Shown here piece by piece: positions 17,140 through 26,314 of a DNA stretch of 64,000 nt. The stretch's first letter is position 1, and each line of letters starts with the position of its first letter. The position numbers were made by a program, and so were the translations under genes. Under the pieces are notes generated by a model that searched no databases, was not told the origin of the DNA, and was given only the letters and a program-made list of their open reading frames with translations. The stretch is from JAJZVS01 sp963708095 (GTDB taxonomy: Bacteria; Pseudomonadota; Alphaproteobacteria; Acetobacterales; Acetobacteraceae). The stretch is from contig OY970182.1 in the NCBI GenBank assembly GCA_963708095.1, positions 2,790,001 to 2,854,000 of the forward strand, in the 5' to 3' direction.

Positions 17140-18312
17140 ATGAACGCGAAGCGCATGATTGTCGGCCTTGCGGTCGGGACCGTCTGTGCCCTCGGGCTGG
17201 CGGTCTGGCGCGTGGATGCAGTCGAGCCGCCGCGGCCGCCGCAGTCCTCCCTCCCCGCCTCGGTTCCCGTAGTCGCAGCGCCCGTCCAGGCGTCGAATTT
17301 CCCACTCGTGCTGACGGGGATCGGCACGGTGATGCCGTACAATGTCGTGGACGTCCACGCTCAGGTGACCGGAACCATCGAGCACATCGGCTTCGTCGAG
17401 GGCCAGTCCGTGCATCCCGGCAGCCTCATCGCCCAGCTCGATCCGCGGCCCTACCAGGCGGCGCTCGTGCAGGCGCAAGCGAACCTGGCGCGCGACACGG
17501 CAAATCTCACCAATGCGCGGGCCAACCTCGGTCGCTACGTGCCCCTGCTGCGGCGCGGCTTCGCCTCCGGCCAGCAGGTGGCCGACCAGGCGGCGACCGT
17601 CAGCGAGGATGAGGCCGCTGTCGCCGCCGACCGCGCCGCCGTGTCCAACGCGACGACGCAGCTCAGCTACACTACCATCACCTCGCCGATCGACGGCGTG
17701 AGCGGGATCCGCCGGGTCGATGTCGGCAATATCGTGCAGCCCGCCTCGACCACGCCGATCGTGACGATCACGCAAGTCCAGCCGATCGCCGTCGTGTTCA
17801 CCCTGCCGCAGAAGGACGTGCCGGCAGTGCAAAAGGCGATGGCGAAAGCGCAGCTCACGGCGATCGCCTATGGCGAGGACGGCAGTAGCAAGCTCGGCAC
17901 CGGCAAGCTGCTGCTGATGAACAACACGATCAGCCAGAGCTCGGGCACCGTGCAGCTCAAGGCGATCTTCCCCAACCGGAACCGCGCGCTCTGGCCAGGA
18001 GAATTCGTCAACGTACGGCTGATCGTCGGTGTGCACCACCATGGGATCAGCGTGCCGCTCGACGCGGTGCAGCAGGGGCAGCAGGGGCCGTTCGTCTTCG
18101 CGGTGCAACCGGGCGGCACGGTGCAGCAGCGCACGGTAACGGTAGCGGAAACCCTCGACGGGCGCGCCCTGGTGACCCGCGGCCTGCAGGCCGGCGACCG
18201 CGTCGTCACGGCCGGCCAGTACCGCCTCAGCAACGGGATCAGGATCGCCGAGGTCTCGCCCGGCGACCCGCGGGTGCAGAATTCCTCCGAAGCCGCCGCG
18301 GGCATGTTGTGA
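17140..18312 (+). CDS. Efflux RND transporter periplasmic adaptor subunit (MdtA-like)
   Basis: Membrane fusion protein of 390 residues linking an inner-membrane RND pump to an outer-membrane channel. It has an N-terminal signal/anchor (about residues 6-27), a biotinyl-lipoyl half-motif (VHAQVTGTIEHIGFVEGQSVHPG), a coiled-coil hairpin (about 105-165), the second lipoyl half (TTITSPIDGVSGIRRVDVGN) and a C-terminal beta-barrel/membrane-proximal domain. The stop overlaps the next gene's ATG (TGATG). No outer-membrane factor gene follows, so a TolC-like partner would be encoded elsewhere. Confidence 0.93.
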   Translation: MNAKRMIVGLAVGTVCALGLAVWRVDAVEPPRPPQSSLPASVPVVAAPVQASNFPLVLTGIGTVMPYNVVDVHAQVTGTIEHIGFVEGQSVHPGSLIAQLDPRPYQAALVQAQANLARDTANLTNARANLGRYVPLLRRGFASGQQVADQAATVSEDEAAVAADRAAVSNATTQLSYTTITSPIDGVSGIRRVDVGNIVQPASTTPIVTITQVQPIAVVFTLPQKDVPAVQKAMAKAQLTAIAYGEDGSSKLGTGKLLLMNNTISQSSGTVQLKAIFPNRNRALWPGEFVNVRLIVGVHHHGISVPLDAVQQGQQGPFVFAVQPGGTVQQRTVTVAETLDGRALVTRGLQAGDRVVTAGQYRLSNGIRIAEVSPGDPRVQNSSEAAAGML

Positions 18313-21300
18313 TGAGCCTCTCGGCCCCATTCATCCGCCGGCCGATCGCGACCGCGCTGCTGATGGTCGCGATCGTGCTGCTGGGCGGCACCGCGTACCG
18401 TCTGCTGCCGGTCGCCGCACTGCCGAACGTCTCGTATCCGACCATATCCGTCACGGCGCAATTGCCTGGGGCGGATCCGCAGACGATGGCCTCCTCGGTG
18501 GCGACGCCGCTCGAGAAGCAGTTCGGCCAGATCCCGTATCTCACGCAGATGACCTCGACGAGTTCGCTCGGCTACACGCAGATCATGCTGCAGTTCTCGT
18601 TGAGCGACAACATCAATGCCGCGGCGCAGCTCGTGCAGACGGCGATCAACGCGGCCGCGGGCCAGCTGCCTAAGGACATGCCGACGCCGCCCACGTATCG
18701 CGAAACGAACCCGGCCGATGCGCCGATCCTCGTGCTTGGCCTCACCTCGAAGACCCTGCCGATCACCACCGTCGATGACTACGCCGAGAGCATCCTGGCG
18801 CAGAAACTGTCGCAGGTGCCGGGGGTCGGGCAGGTCAGCATCGGCGGCGAGCAGCACCCGGCCATCCGACTTCAGTTCAACCCGGGCCAACTCGCGGCCG
18901 AGGGGCTCGATCTCGAGGACGTGCGCACCGCGCTGACGAATGTCAGCGTCGATCAGCCCAAGGGCAGCCTGTACGGCGCCAACCGCGCCTATACGTTGCA
19001 GACCGATGACCAGATCCTGTCGCCGGCCGGATGGGACCGGCAGATCATCGCCTATCGCAACGGCGGCCCGATCCGGGTCTCCGACATCGGCACGACGGTG
19101 ATCGGACCGCAGGACACCACCTTGATGGGCTGGGTCAACCGCCACCGCGGCATCGTGCTCGCAATCCAACGGCTGCCCGGGGCGAACGTGATCGCCACCG
19201 TGCAGGCGATCAAGGCGGCGCTACCGCAACTGGAAGCCTCGATCCCGCCCACCATCAAGCTCTCGGTGATCTCGGACCGCACGACCACCATTCGCGCCTC
19301 GGTTGCCGACGTGCAGTTCACCTTGCTGCTCACCGTCGCCCTGGTGGTCGGTGTGATCTTCCTGTTCCTGCGCAGCGTCTGGGCGACGATCATTCCCGCC
19401 GTCGCGGTGCCGGTCTCGATCGTCGGCACCTTCGGGGTGATGTACCTGTTCGGCTACAGCCTGGACAACCTGTCGCTGATGGGCCTCTCCATCGCCGTCG
19501 GCTTCGTCGTCGATGACGCGATCGTCATGGTCGAGAACATCGCGCGGCATATCGAGATGGGCAAGACGCCCATGCAGGCCGCGCTCGACGGCGCCGGCGA
19601 GATCGGCTTCACCATCCTGTCGATCTCCGTCTCCCTGGTGGCGGTATTCATCCCGCTGCTGCTCATGAGCGGCATGGTCGGGCGGATGTTCCAGGAATTC
19701 GCCGTGACCGTGACGGTCGCGATCGCCGTCTCGGCGCTGGTGTCGCTGACCCTGACGCCGATGATGGGCGCGCGCCTGCTTGCGGACACGCACGGTGCAT
19801 CCCCGGGGCGCCTGTCACGCGGCCTGGAGTGGTGCTTCGACGCGCTGCTTTCCGGCTACGACCGCATCCTGGTCAAGGCGGTGCGGCACCGTTTCATCAC
19901 CCTGATGGTGATGCTGGGCACGGTGGCGCTGACGGGCTGGCTGTTCGTCGTGATCCCGAAGGGCTTCTTTCCGGAACAGGACACCGGGCTGATCCTCGGC
20001 GTGACAGAGGCGGCCGAGGACATCTCACCCGCCGGCATGGCCGTCCTGCAGCAGCGGGTGATCGACCTCGCGCTGCACAACCCGGCGGTGGAGTCGGTGG
20101 GCGCCTATATCGGCGCCGGCGGCGCCACCTCGACCGAGAACCAGGGCCGCATCTTCATCGCCCTGAAACCGCAGTCGCAGCGCGCACCGATCACGACGGT
20201 CATGGCACAGCTCGATCATGCGATGCAGGGCGTGATCGGCGTACATCTGTTCATGCAGGCGGTGCAGGACATCAATATCGGCGGCCGCCTGACGGCGACG
20301 CAGTACCAGTACACGCTGACGGATGTCGATCTGTCCGAGCTCGACCGCTGGGCGCCGATCGTGCAGCGCGCGCTGTCGCATCTGCCGCAGGTGACCGACC
20401 TGACGAGCGACCAGCAGTCGGCCGCGCCGCAGCTCGAGATGACGATCAACCGCAGCGTCGCCTCCCGCCTCGGCATCACACCAGCGACCATCGATTCGGT
20501 GCTGTACGACGCCTTCGGGCAGCGGCCGATCGCGCAGCTCTACACCAGCCTGAACCAGTACTACGTCATCATGGAGGTCAATCCGCGCGACCAGCGCGGA
20601 CCGGCGGCCTTGCAGAGGATCTACGTGAAATCGCAGACCGCGGGGATGGTGCCGCTGAGCGAGCTCGTCACCGAGCACACGGTGCTGGCCCCACTGTCGG
20701 TCAACCACCAGGGGCAGTTCCCTTCCGTCACCCTGAGCTTCAACCTCAAGGGCAACGCGCCGCTCGGGCCGGCTGTCACCGCCATCGACCAGGCGGTGAA
20801 GGGACTGCACCTGCCGCCCACGATCCAGGCGAGCTTCCAGGGGAGCGCGCAGGCGTTCCAATCCTCGCTGTCCAGCACGCCGGTGCTGATCGTGGCGGCG
20901 CTGATCACCGTGTACATCATTCTGGGGATGCTGTACGAGAACGTGGCCCACCCGCTGACGATCATTTCCACCCTTCCCGCAGCAGGCCTCGGTGCGTTGC
21001 TGGTGTTGCTGCTATTCGGCTTCGGCCTCGACGTGATGGGGATCATCGGCATCATCCTGCTGATCGGGATCGTCAAGAAGAATGGGATCATGCTGGTGGA
21101 TTTCGCGCTCGAGGCCGAACGGGAACGCGGGCTCTCCCCCGAGGAATCGATCGTCGAGGCCTGCCGGATCCGCTTCCGCCCGATCCTGATGACGACGATG
21201 TGCGCGCTGCTCGGCGGGCTGCCGCTGATGCTGGGCTCGGGCACCGGCGCGGAGCTACGGCGGCCGCTCGGCTATGCGCTGGTCGGTGGGCTTCTGGTAT

Positions 21301-21419
21301 CGCAACTGCTGACGTTGTTCACCACGCCGATCATCTATCTCTACATGGAGCAGCTTGTGCGGCTCGTGTCGTCGTGGCGCACACACGGGCGGGCACGGGT
21401 GCCGGCACCGGCCGAGTGA
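18312..21419 (+). CDS. Efflux RND transporter permease subunit (MdtB/MdtC-like)
   Basis: Inner-membrane proton-driven multidrug pump of the HAE1 family, 1035 residues with the usual two times six membrane helices and two large periplasmic loops. The first helix follows SAPFIRRPIATALLMVAI; the proton-relay aspartates are present in TM4 (GFVVDDAIVMVENI), and the C-terminal helices include GIVKKNGIMLVDFAL. PGV and porter-domain features place it near MdtB/MuxB. The start is ATG 18312, overlapping the adaptor stop; GTG 18309 is an alternative. The substrate cannot be read from sequence. Confidence 0.93.
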   Translation: MSLSAPFIRRPIATALLMVAIVLLGGTAYRLLPVAALPNVSYPTISVTAQLPGADPQTMASSVATPLEKQFGQIPYLTQMTSTSSLGYTQIMLQFSLSDNINAAAQLVQTAINAAAGQLPKDMPTPPTYRETNPADAPILVLGLTSKTLPITTVDDYAESILAQKLSQVPGVGQVSIGGEQHPAIRLQFNPGQLAAEGLDLEDVRTALTNVSVDQPKGSLYGANRAYTLQTDDQILSPAGWDRQIIAYRNGGPIRVSDIGTTVIGPQDTTLMGWVNRHRGIVLAIQRLPGANVIATVQAIKAALPQLEASIPPTIKLSVISDRTTTIRASVADVQFTLLLTVALVVGVIFLFLRSVWATIIPAVAVPVSIVGTFGVMYLFGYSLDNLSLMGLSIAVGFVVDDAIVMVENIARHIEMGKTPMQAALDGAGEIGFTILSISVSLVAVFIPLLLMSGMVGRMFQEFAVTVTVAIAVSALVSLTLTPMMGARLLADTHGASPGRLSRGLEWCFDALLSGYDRILVKAVRHRFITLMVMLGTVALTGWLFVVIPKGFFPEQDTGLILGVTEAAEDISPAGMAVLQQRVIDLALHNPAVESVGAYIGAGGATSTENQGRIFIALKPQSQRAPITTVMAQLDHAMQGVIGVHLFMQAVQDINIGGRLTATQYQYTLTDVDLSELDRWAPIVQRALSHLPQVTDLTSDQQSAAPQLEMTINRSVASRLGITPATIDSVLYDAFGQRPIAQLYTSLNQYYVIMEVNPRDQRGPAALQRIYVKSQTAGMVPLSELVTEHTVLAPLSVNHQGQFPSVTLSFNLKGNAPLGPAVTAIDQAVKGLHLPPTIQASFQGSAQAFQSSLSSTPVLIVAALITVYIILGMLYENVAHPLTIISTLPAAGLGALLVLLLFGFGLDVMGIIGIILLIGIVKKNGIMLVDFALEAERERGLSPEESIVEACRIRFRPILMTTMCALLGGLPLMLGSGTGAELRRPLGYALVGGLLVSQLLTLFTTPIIYLYMEQLVRLVSSWRTHGRARVPAPAE

Positions 21420-21449
21420 TACCGGCGGCCTCTTCGGCCGGCCGGTATC
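21418..21449 (+). terminator. Hairpin after the RND operon
   Basis: A nine-base outer stem (gataccggc with gccggtatc) encloses an inner ggcc/ggcc pairing, starting within the stop region of the RND permease. There is no clear T run, so it may be a Rho-assisted or attenuating terminator. Confidence 0.45.
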
Positions 21450-21490
21450 GCGCATGGGGTTGGCGGGGCGGCCATGCGCAAAGTCAAAGA

Positions 21491-21545
21491 CATACCAGCG
21501 GCCAGGTGGACGCCGGACGAGTCATCGGCCGGGGCCGCTGGTATG
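21491..21545. repeat. 13-bp perfect inverted repeat
   Basis: cataccagcggcc (21491-21503) pairs perfectly with ggccgctggtatg (21533-21545) around a 29-base loop. It lies between the RND operon and the tRNA gene. It may be a terminator for either side or a protein-binding site; no T run follows. Confidence 0.7.
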
Positions 21546-21683
21546 ACCGTCGCGCCCCGCAGCGGATTGTCATGGAACGCTCTTGCGTGCGTGCTGCGGC
21601 ACCACGAACAGCGCCAGGTGTTACCCCGAGGTGACGCACAGGGGGCGGCTTCTCAAAAATCTTTTCATGAATGAACGGTTTGC

Positions 21684-21760
21684 TGGTGCGCCCGGCAGGA
21701 CTCGAACCTGCAACCAAGCCGTTATGAGCGGCCCGCTCTGACCAGTTGAGCTACGGGCGC
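21684..21760 (-). tRNA. tRNA with anticodon CAU, probably tRNA-Ile2 (or elongator tRNA-Met)
   Basis: A full 77-base cloverleaf on the minus strand: acceptor GCGCCCG/CGGGCGC, discriminator A, encoded CCA, D stem GCTC/GAGC, anticodon stem GGCCG/CGGCT with one G-U pair, loop CTCATAA giving anticodon CAU, and T arm GCAGG-TTCGAGT-CCTGC. It is not the initiator because the anticodon stem lacks the three G-C pairs. The GCTCATAACGGCTTGGTTG section resembles tRNA-Ile2, whose C34 is changed to lysidine by TilS, more than the elongator Met tRNA, but I cannot exclude the latter. A degenerate copy of its 3' half is at 8491-8534. Confidence 0.92.
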
Positions 21761-21826
21761 CTGGGCTCCGGATGTGCCCCGAGACGCGCTTGTGTGCAAG
21801 CAATATCCGGGACCGAACCGGCAAGC

Positions 21827-22543
21827 CTATCCGTGGCCGGTCGGCGGCGGCGGGACGCGAACGATGCGGCCGCCCGGTGAGGCGCCCGGCGTCAGCCCCG
21901 CGGGCGGCGCCAGGCTGATCGCGAACAATGCCAGCACCAGCAGGGCGAACGCGATCGCGCTGTTGCGCAGGCATTTCTGCGCATTTGAAAGATGCAGGAA
22001 CCGCCAGGTATTCAGGATCGTCGCGGTCCGGTAGTTCAGCAGGATTCGGAGCGCGAGTTCGCGCACGATGTCGTCGGCCCCACCCGCCGCCTGCATGATC
22101 TCGCGCAGCTCCGACGAGCCGACGGCCGGGTAGCCAAGGCCGCCGATGCTGCGCAGCGCACTGACCGTCAGCAGCACGGTCTGGATCACCAGGTAGAACG
22201 CCAGCCCGGCCAAGGCCGCACCGCGCCAACCGGCGAACATCCCGAGGTGGCCGAGCGCCGCCCCGCCCAACGACAGCAGCGCGCTCAGGAAGGCCTGCGC
22301 CACCAGCAGGCCCTGCCCGCGTGACAGGATCAATTCCTGGCGCGCGCGCTCGGCAGCCAGGTGCTCCTTCGCCTGCGCATGGATCAGGTCGGCGCTGTCC
22401 CGCGGCAGCAGCCGCAACGCCGCGGTCAGCCCCGCGGTGTTGGCGATGTAGGTGGGATCGGTCTCCGCCGCGGTTCGATAGCGCCGGTCATCCGCAGCCG
22501 CGAGCGACAGCGGGAAGAGGGCGGCGAGGGTGCGCCGGCACAT
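21827..22543 (-). CDS. Membrane protein of the ATP-grasp peptide locus
   Basis: A 238-residue protein that I do not recognise by family. The ATG at 22543 starts three bases after the ATP-grasp stop, so it is the last gene of a tightly packed trio. The first about 95 residues are soluble and charged, with a TAGLTAALRLLPRDSADLIHAQA section. Three hydrophobic segments follow, around residues 98-122, 128-150 and 200-220. The C-terminal tail is Pro/Gly-rich. By position it could export, anchor or protect against the peptide made by the locus; this is inference only. Confidence 0.65.
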   Translation of the reverse strand: MCRRTLAALFPLSLAAADDRRYRTAAETDPTYIANTAGLTAALRLLPRDSADLIHAQAKEHLAAERARQELILSRGQGLLVAQAFLSALLSLGGAALGHLGMFAGWRGAALAGLAFYLVIQTVLLTVSALRSIGGLGYPAVGSSELREIMQAAGGADDIVRELALRILLNYRTATILNTWRFLHLSNAQKCLRNSAIAFALLVLALFAISLAPPAGLTPGASPGGRIVRVPPPPTGHG

Positions 22544-22545
22544 CC

Positions 22546-23493
22546 TCAACCCCACGCCCGGTCGCGACCGTCGAGCACCCCCGCCAGGGCTGCGGCGATC
22601 GGCAGACCGGCGCCCAGTTCCAGCCATCCCCACTGGCCGGCAGGATTGGTTTCGAGGAAACAGAACTCGCCGGCGGGCGTTTCGATCAGGTCATGGGTCG
22701 CGAACACGAGGTCGCTCCGGGCGCAGAGGGAGAGAATCATCCGCCCTACCTCGGCCGGCAGCTCGGCCGGCTCGAAAATCGTGTCCGGTGCTTCGCTGCG
22801 CCGCCAGTCGATCGGATCCACGGCGGCCCCGTCGCGGGTGCGGGCGGCGAATACGCGCGCGCCGACGGTCGTGAGCCGCCACTCCCGCCGCTTCGCCACG
22901 CGCTCCTGGAACAGGCCGGGACAGACGGCGAGACCCGTCCAGTCGGCATCGAGGCCCACCGCACTGGTGTAGGCAACCTGCCCCGCCGGATCACCCAGCG
23001 CCCCAAAGGAGATCGCCTTGGTGACCACCGCGCCGTGCACCAAAACGAACGTCCGCGCCGCATCCGCGTCCTGGGTGAGGAGAGTTTCGGGCACCCGAAA
23101 CCCGGCCTGCCGCGCCCGGGCAGCCTGCAGGAGGCGATTCCCCGCGAGGCGGTCCGCTTCGAAGCGGTTGACCTGAAGACCCGGGACCGATTCCAGGAAT
23201 CCGTCCAGGGCCGCCGCGAGTTCGCGTGCCACGAAGTCCCGATACGCCGGTGCCACGGCCTCGAGCACCGCCGGAGGGGCGAAGCGACGGTACCAGACGG
23301 AAGCGATCCCGGCGGCAGCCACGTGCCGTCCCCGGCAGGCCAGCATCGGGCCATCCGCGCCCACCGAGATGCGGCAGGGCGGCGTTCCGAGCTCATCGGT
23401 GTTCAATCGCAGATAGGCTGCACCTCGCCGCTGCAAATGCCGGATGACCGGATCGGCGCCGAGATCCTGGCTGTGGGTGACCACCAGGATCAT
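22546..23493 (-). CDS. ATP-grasp ligase, MvdC/MvdD-like (graspetide-type RiPP maturase)
   Basis: A 315-residue ATP-grasp enzyme. The N-terminal domain begins MILVVTHSQDLGADPVIRHL and LRLNTDEL, as in the ATP-grasp ligases that form omega-ester or omega-amide links in microviridin-type peptides. Further signs are a conserved VNRFEADRLAGNRLLQ region, the nucleotide-binding Lys in VVTKAIS, and the metal-binding C-terminal motif FLETNPAGQWGWLE, where NPxGQW is characteristic of this branch. The gene starts 21 bases after the stop of a small peptide gene with a PFLAQF motif and is followed after three bases by a membrane protein. Other ATP-grasp roles (for example RimK-like glutamate ligation) are less likely because of the neighbours and the NPAGQW ending. 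Confidence 0.78.
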   Translation of the reverse strand: MILVVTHSQDLGADPVIRHLQRRGAAYLRLNTDELGTPPCRISVGADGPMLACRGRHVAAAGIASVWYRRFAPPAVLEAVAPAYRDFVARELAAALDGFLESVPGLQVNRFEADRLAGNRLLQAARARQAGFRVPETLLTQDADAARTFVLVHGAVVTKAISFGALGDPAGQVAYTSAVGLDADWTGLAVCPGLFQERVAKRREWRLTTVGARVFAARTRDGAAVDPIDWRRSEAPDTIFEPAELPAEVGRMILSLCARSDLVFATHDLIETPAGEFCFLETNPAGQWGWLELGAGLPIAAALAGVLDGRDRAWG

Positions 23494-23514
23494 GGGAGAC
23501 CAAGCCGACCGACC

Positions 23515-23832
23515 TCACCGCGCACGCCGGACTGCGAACCGGATGACGTCGGGATCGGGCGCGACGGTCACGATATCGGTGCCCAGCCCTGCCGCCCGGC
23601 ACGCAGCCCGGCCATTCGCTCTACGAACAACGTCGGGGTCCGGCTGATCCGCGTTCACCTTGGTGAGGATCGTGGCCAGGGTCCCGCCAACCCGGGCATC
23701 GTCGTCCAGCACCGGCCGATCGGCTCCCGCGCAACGCAGCAAGCCGGCGTCGTCCTGGACGTAACGGACGCGGGACGGCACGTCGGTCGTTCGAGCGAAC
23801 TGCGCCAGGAACGGGGCGGCGAGCCAGGGCAT
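23515..23832 (-). CDS. Putative precursor peptide for the ATP-grasp ligase
   Basis: A 105-residue protein with an excellent start: GGAGG five bases before the ATG at 23832. It has no recognised domain. Residues 7-12 read PFLAQF, close to the PFFARF leader helix by which microviridin-type ATP-grasp ligases bind their precursors. The C-terminal half contains the duplicated segment PDPDV(V/I)R at 64-70 and 92-98, each preceded by Thr-rich sequence (TLATILTKV and GTDIVTV), which gives hydroxyl donors and carboxylate acceptors in a repeated order. There are two Cys. It is 21 bases upstream of the ATP-grasp gene. Its role as precursor is inference from motif, size and position; a small accessory protein is the alternative. 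Confidence 0.6.
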   Translation of the reverse strand: MPWLAAPFLAQFARTTDVPSRVRYVQDDAGLLRCAGADRPVLDDDARVGGTLATILTKVNADQPDPDVVRRANGRAACRAAGLGTDIVTVAPDPDVIRFAVRRAR

Positions 23833-24180
23833 GGGATCCTCCGTGGATCGGCGGCGGCTATTCCGGAGCCGAAGCCAGGGCTGCTTGCGACCTTGCTTGA
23901 CCCTCCGCCCCACACCCGACGGTATCGGGCCCGGAGCCTTCATTCACCCGCAGCGTGTCGGGTGCTGCCCGGCCTGTCAAGCTCGGGGAGCAAATCCGAC
24001 ATGCGCCGGAAGCATGGATCAACGACGCCGGCACCCGCGGGGCGGTGGTTTGCCTGCCTGCGCCGGTTCTGGCATAGGCTGGCAACCTTTTCGTTCCGTC
24101 CGGCTGGCCTTGGCGCCCCGACTTTCTCTCCGTGGGACGCTGCGGCAGCCGTCGCGCCGACCACCAGGGGAACATTTCGG
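23833..24180. other. Divergent intergenic region between the peptide locus and hppA
   Basis: About 350 bases with no convincing gene. A plus-strand TTGACC at 23897-23902 is followed 17 bases later by CGGTAT, and a minus-strand TTGACA occurs at 23980-23975; both are weak promoter candidates with poor -10 boxes. Nothing else stands out. Confidence 0.4.
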
Positions 24181-26277
24181 ATGGGTTTTTCGTTCGTCAT
24201 CATCATCATCTGCGGCGTACTGGCGCTGGTCTACGGCCTGGTCAGCGCCCGGCAGGTGCTGGCCGCCGATGCCGGCACGGCACGGATGCAGGAAATCTCC
24301 GCGGCCGTGCAAGAAGGCGCCCGCGCCTACCTGAACCGGCAGTACACCACCATCGCCATGGTGGGCGTGGTCGTGGTCATCTTCCTTGGCCTCACCCTCG
24401 GCATCCATGTGGCCATCGGCTTCCTGATCGGCTCGATCCTGTCCGGATCGGCCGGTTATATCGGCATGAACGTCTCGGTGCGCGCCAACGTGCGCACCGC
24501 CCAGGCGTCACGCAACGGGCTGGCCGCAGGGCTCGACATCGCCTTCAAGGCCGGCGCCATCACCGGCCTGATCGTGGTCGGCCTCGCGCTGCTCGGCGTC
24601 ACGATCTACTACATGATCCTGCGCAGCACGATCGCCGGGCCGGACCTGCGGCCGGTGCTCGAATCGCTGGTCGGGCTGTCGTTCGGCGCCAGCCTGATCT
24701 CCATCTTCGCCCGGCTCGGCGGCGGCATCTTCACCAAGGGCGCCGACGTGGGCGCCGACCTCGTGGGCAAGGTCGAGGCCGGCATCCCCGAAGACGACCC
24801 CCGCAACCCCGCCGTGATCGCCGACAACGTGGGCGACAATGTCGGCGACTGCGCCGGCATGGCCGCAGACCTGTTCGAGACCTACGTCGTCACCATCGTC
24901 GCCACCATGCTGCTGGCGGCTATCTTCTTCACCGGCGCAGTGCGCGACGACGTGCTGATGCTGCCGCTCGGGATCGGTGGCATCTGCATCCTGACCTCGG
25001 TCGTCGGCACGTATTTCGTGAAGCTCGGCCGCGACAACGGGATCATGAAGGCGCTGTACAAGGGCCTGGCAGTCACCGGCGCGCTGTCGGTGGTGGGCAT
25101 CGCCATCGTCATCGCCTGGTTCGTGGGCTTCACCACGCCGCTGACGGAGACCGGGGCCGCCTCGGTCACCGGCTTCGATCTGTTCGTCTGCGCGCTGATC
25201 GGCCTTGGGCTCACCGGCGCGATCGTCATGATCACCGAATACTACACCTCGACCGAATACCGCCCGGTGCGCAGCATCGCCAATTCCTCCACCACCGGCC
25301 ACGGCACCAATGTGATCCAGGGCCTGGCGATCTCGATGGAAGCGACCGCCGGACCGGTGGTCGCGATCGCGATCGCCATCATCCTGTCCTACATGATGGC
25401 CGGCCTGTTCGGCATCGCCATCGCCGCCACCACCATGCTGGCGCTCGCCGGCATGATCGTGGCGCTCGATGCCTACGGTCCCGTCACCGACAACGCCGGC
25501 GGCATCGCCGAAATGGCGGACCTGCCGAAGGACGTGCGCGTCACCACCGACGCGCTCGATGCGGTAGGCAACACCACCAAGGCGGTGACCAAGGGCTATG
25601 CGATCGGCTCCGCCGGCCTCGCTTCGCTGGTGCTGTTCGCCGCCTACACGCAGGACCTGAAGCACTACTTCCCGACGCTGCACGTGAACTTCCAGCTCGA
25701 GGACCCGTACGTGGTCATCGGCCTGTTCATCGGCGGCCTGCTGCCCTACCTGTTCGGGGCGATGGGCATGACCGCCGTGGGCCGCGCGGCGGGATCGGTG
25801 GTGGTGGAAGTGCGGCGGCAGTTCCGCGAGATCCCCGGCATCATGGAAGGCACCGGCAAGCCGGAATACGGCCGCGCAGTCGACTTGCTGACCAAGGCGG
25901 CGATCCGCGAAATGATCGTGCCGTCCCTGCTGCCGGTGCTGGCGCCGGTCGTGCTGTGGCTCGTGATCTGGGCGATCGGCGGCATGGTGCACGCCTTCGC
26001 CGCACTGGGCGCGATGTTGCTCGGCACCATCGTCACCGGCCTGTTCGTCGCCATCTCCATGACCTCGGGCGGCGGCGCCTGGGACAACGCGAAGAAATAC
26101 ATCGAGGAAGGCCACCACGGCGGCAAAGGCTCCGACGCGCACAAGGCGGCGGTGACCGGCGATACCGTGGGCGATCCGTACAAGGACACCGCCGGGCCGG
26201 CGGTGAATCCGATGATCAAGATCACCAACATCGTCGCGTTGCTGATGCTGGCGATCCTCGCGGGTTGGCTGCACTGA
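24181..26277 (+). CDS. hppA: K+-independent proton-translocating membrane pyrophosphatase
   Basis: Integral membrane H+-PPase (698 residues, about 16 membrane helices) that hydrolyses pyrophosphate and pumps protons out of the cytoplasm. Substrate-binding motifs are intact: DVGADLVGKVEAGIPEDDPRNPAVIADN, VGDNVGDCAGMAADLFETY and the C-terminal GGAWDNAKKYIEEGHHGGKGSDAHKAAVTGDTVGDPYKDTAGPA. The GNTTKAVTKG segment carries Lys and Thr at the two positions that decide potassium dependence, so it belongs to the K+-independent class. The start is ATG 24181 (MGFSF), with aggggaa upstream; a much longer frame upstream is not coding. The soluble pyrophosphatase gene follows 86 bases downstream. Confidence 0.96.
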   Translation: MGFSFVIIIICGVLALVYGLVSARQVLAADAGTARMQEISAAVQEGARAYLNRQYTTIAMVGVVVVIFLGLTLGIHVAIGFLIGSILSGSAGYIGMNVSVRANVRTAQASRNGLAAGLDIAFKAGAITGLIVVGLALLGVTIYYMILRSTIAGPDLRPVLESLVGLSFGASLISIFARLGGGIFTKGADVGADLVGKVEAGIPEDDPRNPAVIADNVGDNVGDCAGMAADLFETYVVTIVATMLLAAIFFTGAVRDDVLMLPLGIGGICILTSVVGTYFVKLGRDNGIMKALYKGLAVTGALSVVGIAIVIAWFVGFTTPLTETGAASVTGFDLFVCALIGLGLTGAIVMITEYYTSTEYRPVRSIANSSTTGHGTNVIQGLAISMEATAGPVVAIAIAIILSYMMAGLFGIAIAATTMLALAGMIVALDAYGPVTDNAGGIAEMADLPKDVRVTTDALDAVGNTTKAVTKGYAIGSAGLASLVLFAAYTQDLKHYFPTLHVNFQLEDPYVVIGLFIGGLLPYLFGAMGMTAVGRAAGSVVVEVRRQFREIPGIMEGTGKPEYGRAVDLLTKAAIREMIVPSLLPVLAPVVLWLVIWAIGGMVHAFAALGAMLLGTIVTGLFVAISMTSGGGAWDNAKKYIEEGHHGGKGSDAHKAAVTGDTVGDPYKDTAGPAVNPMIKITNIVALLMLAILAGWLH

Positions 26278-26314
26278 GCCCGGCCGGGACCTGAGGGCGC
26301 AAGCCTGCTAGTGT

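Noticed and set aside
24060..24110. Possible sigma-54 promoter (ctggcataggctggcaacc) before hppA
   Set aside because: The -24 part resembles TGGCAC but the -12 TTGC is absent, and no enhancer-binding regulator is nearby.
22321..24180. Long in-frame extension upstream of hppA
   Set aside because: It is antisense to the ATP-grasp and peptide genes; the conserved H+-pyrophosphatase begins at 24181 with a ribosome-binding site.
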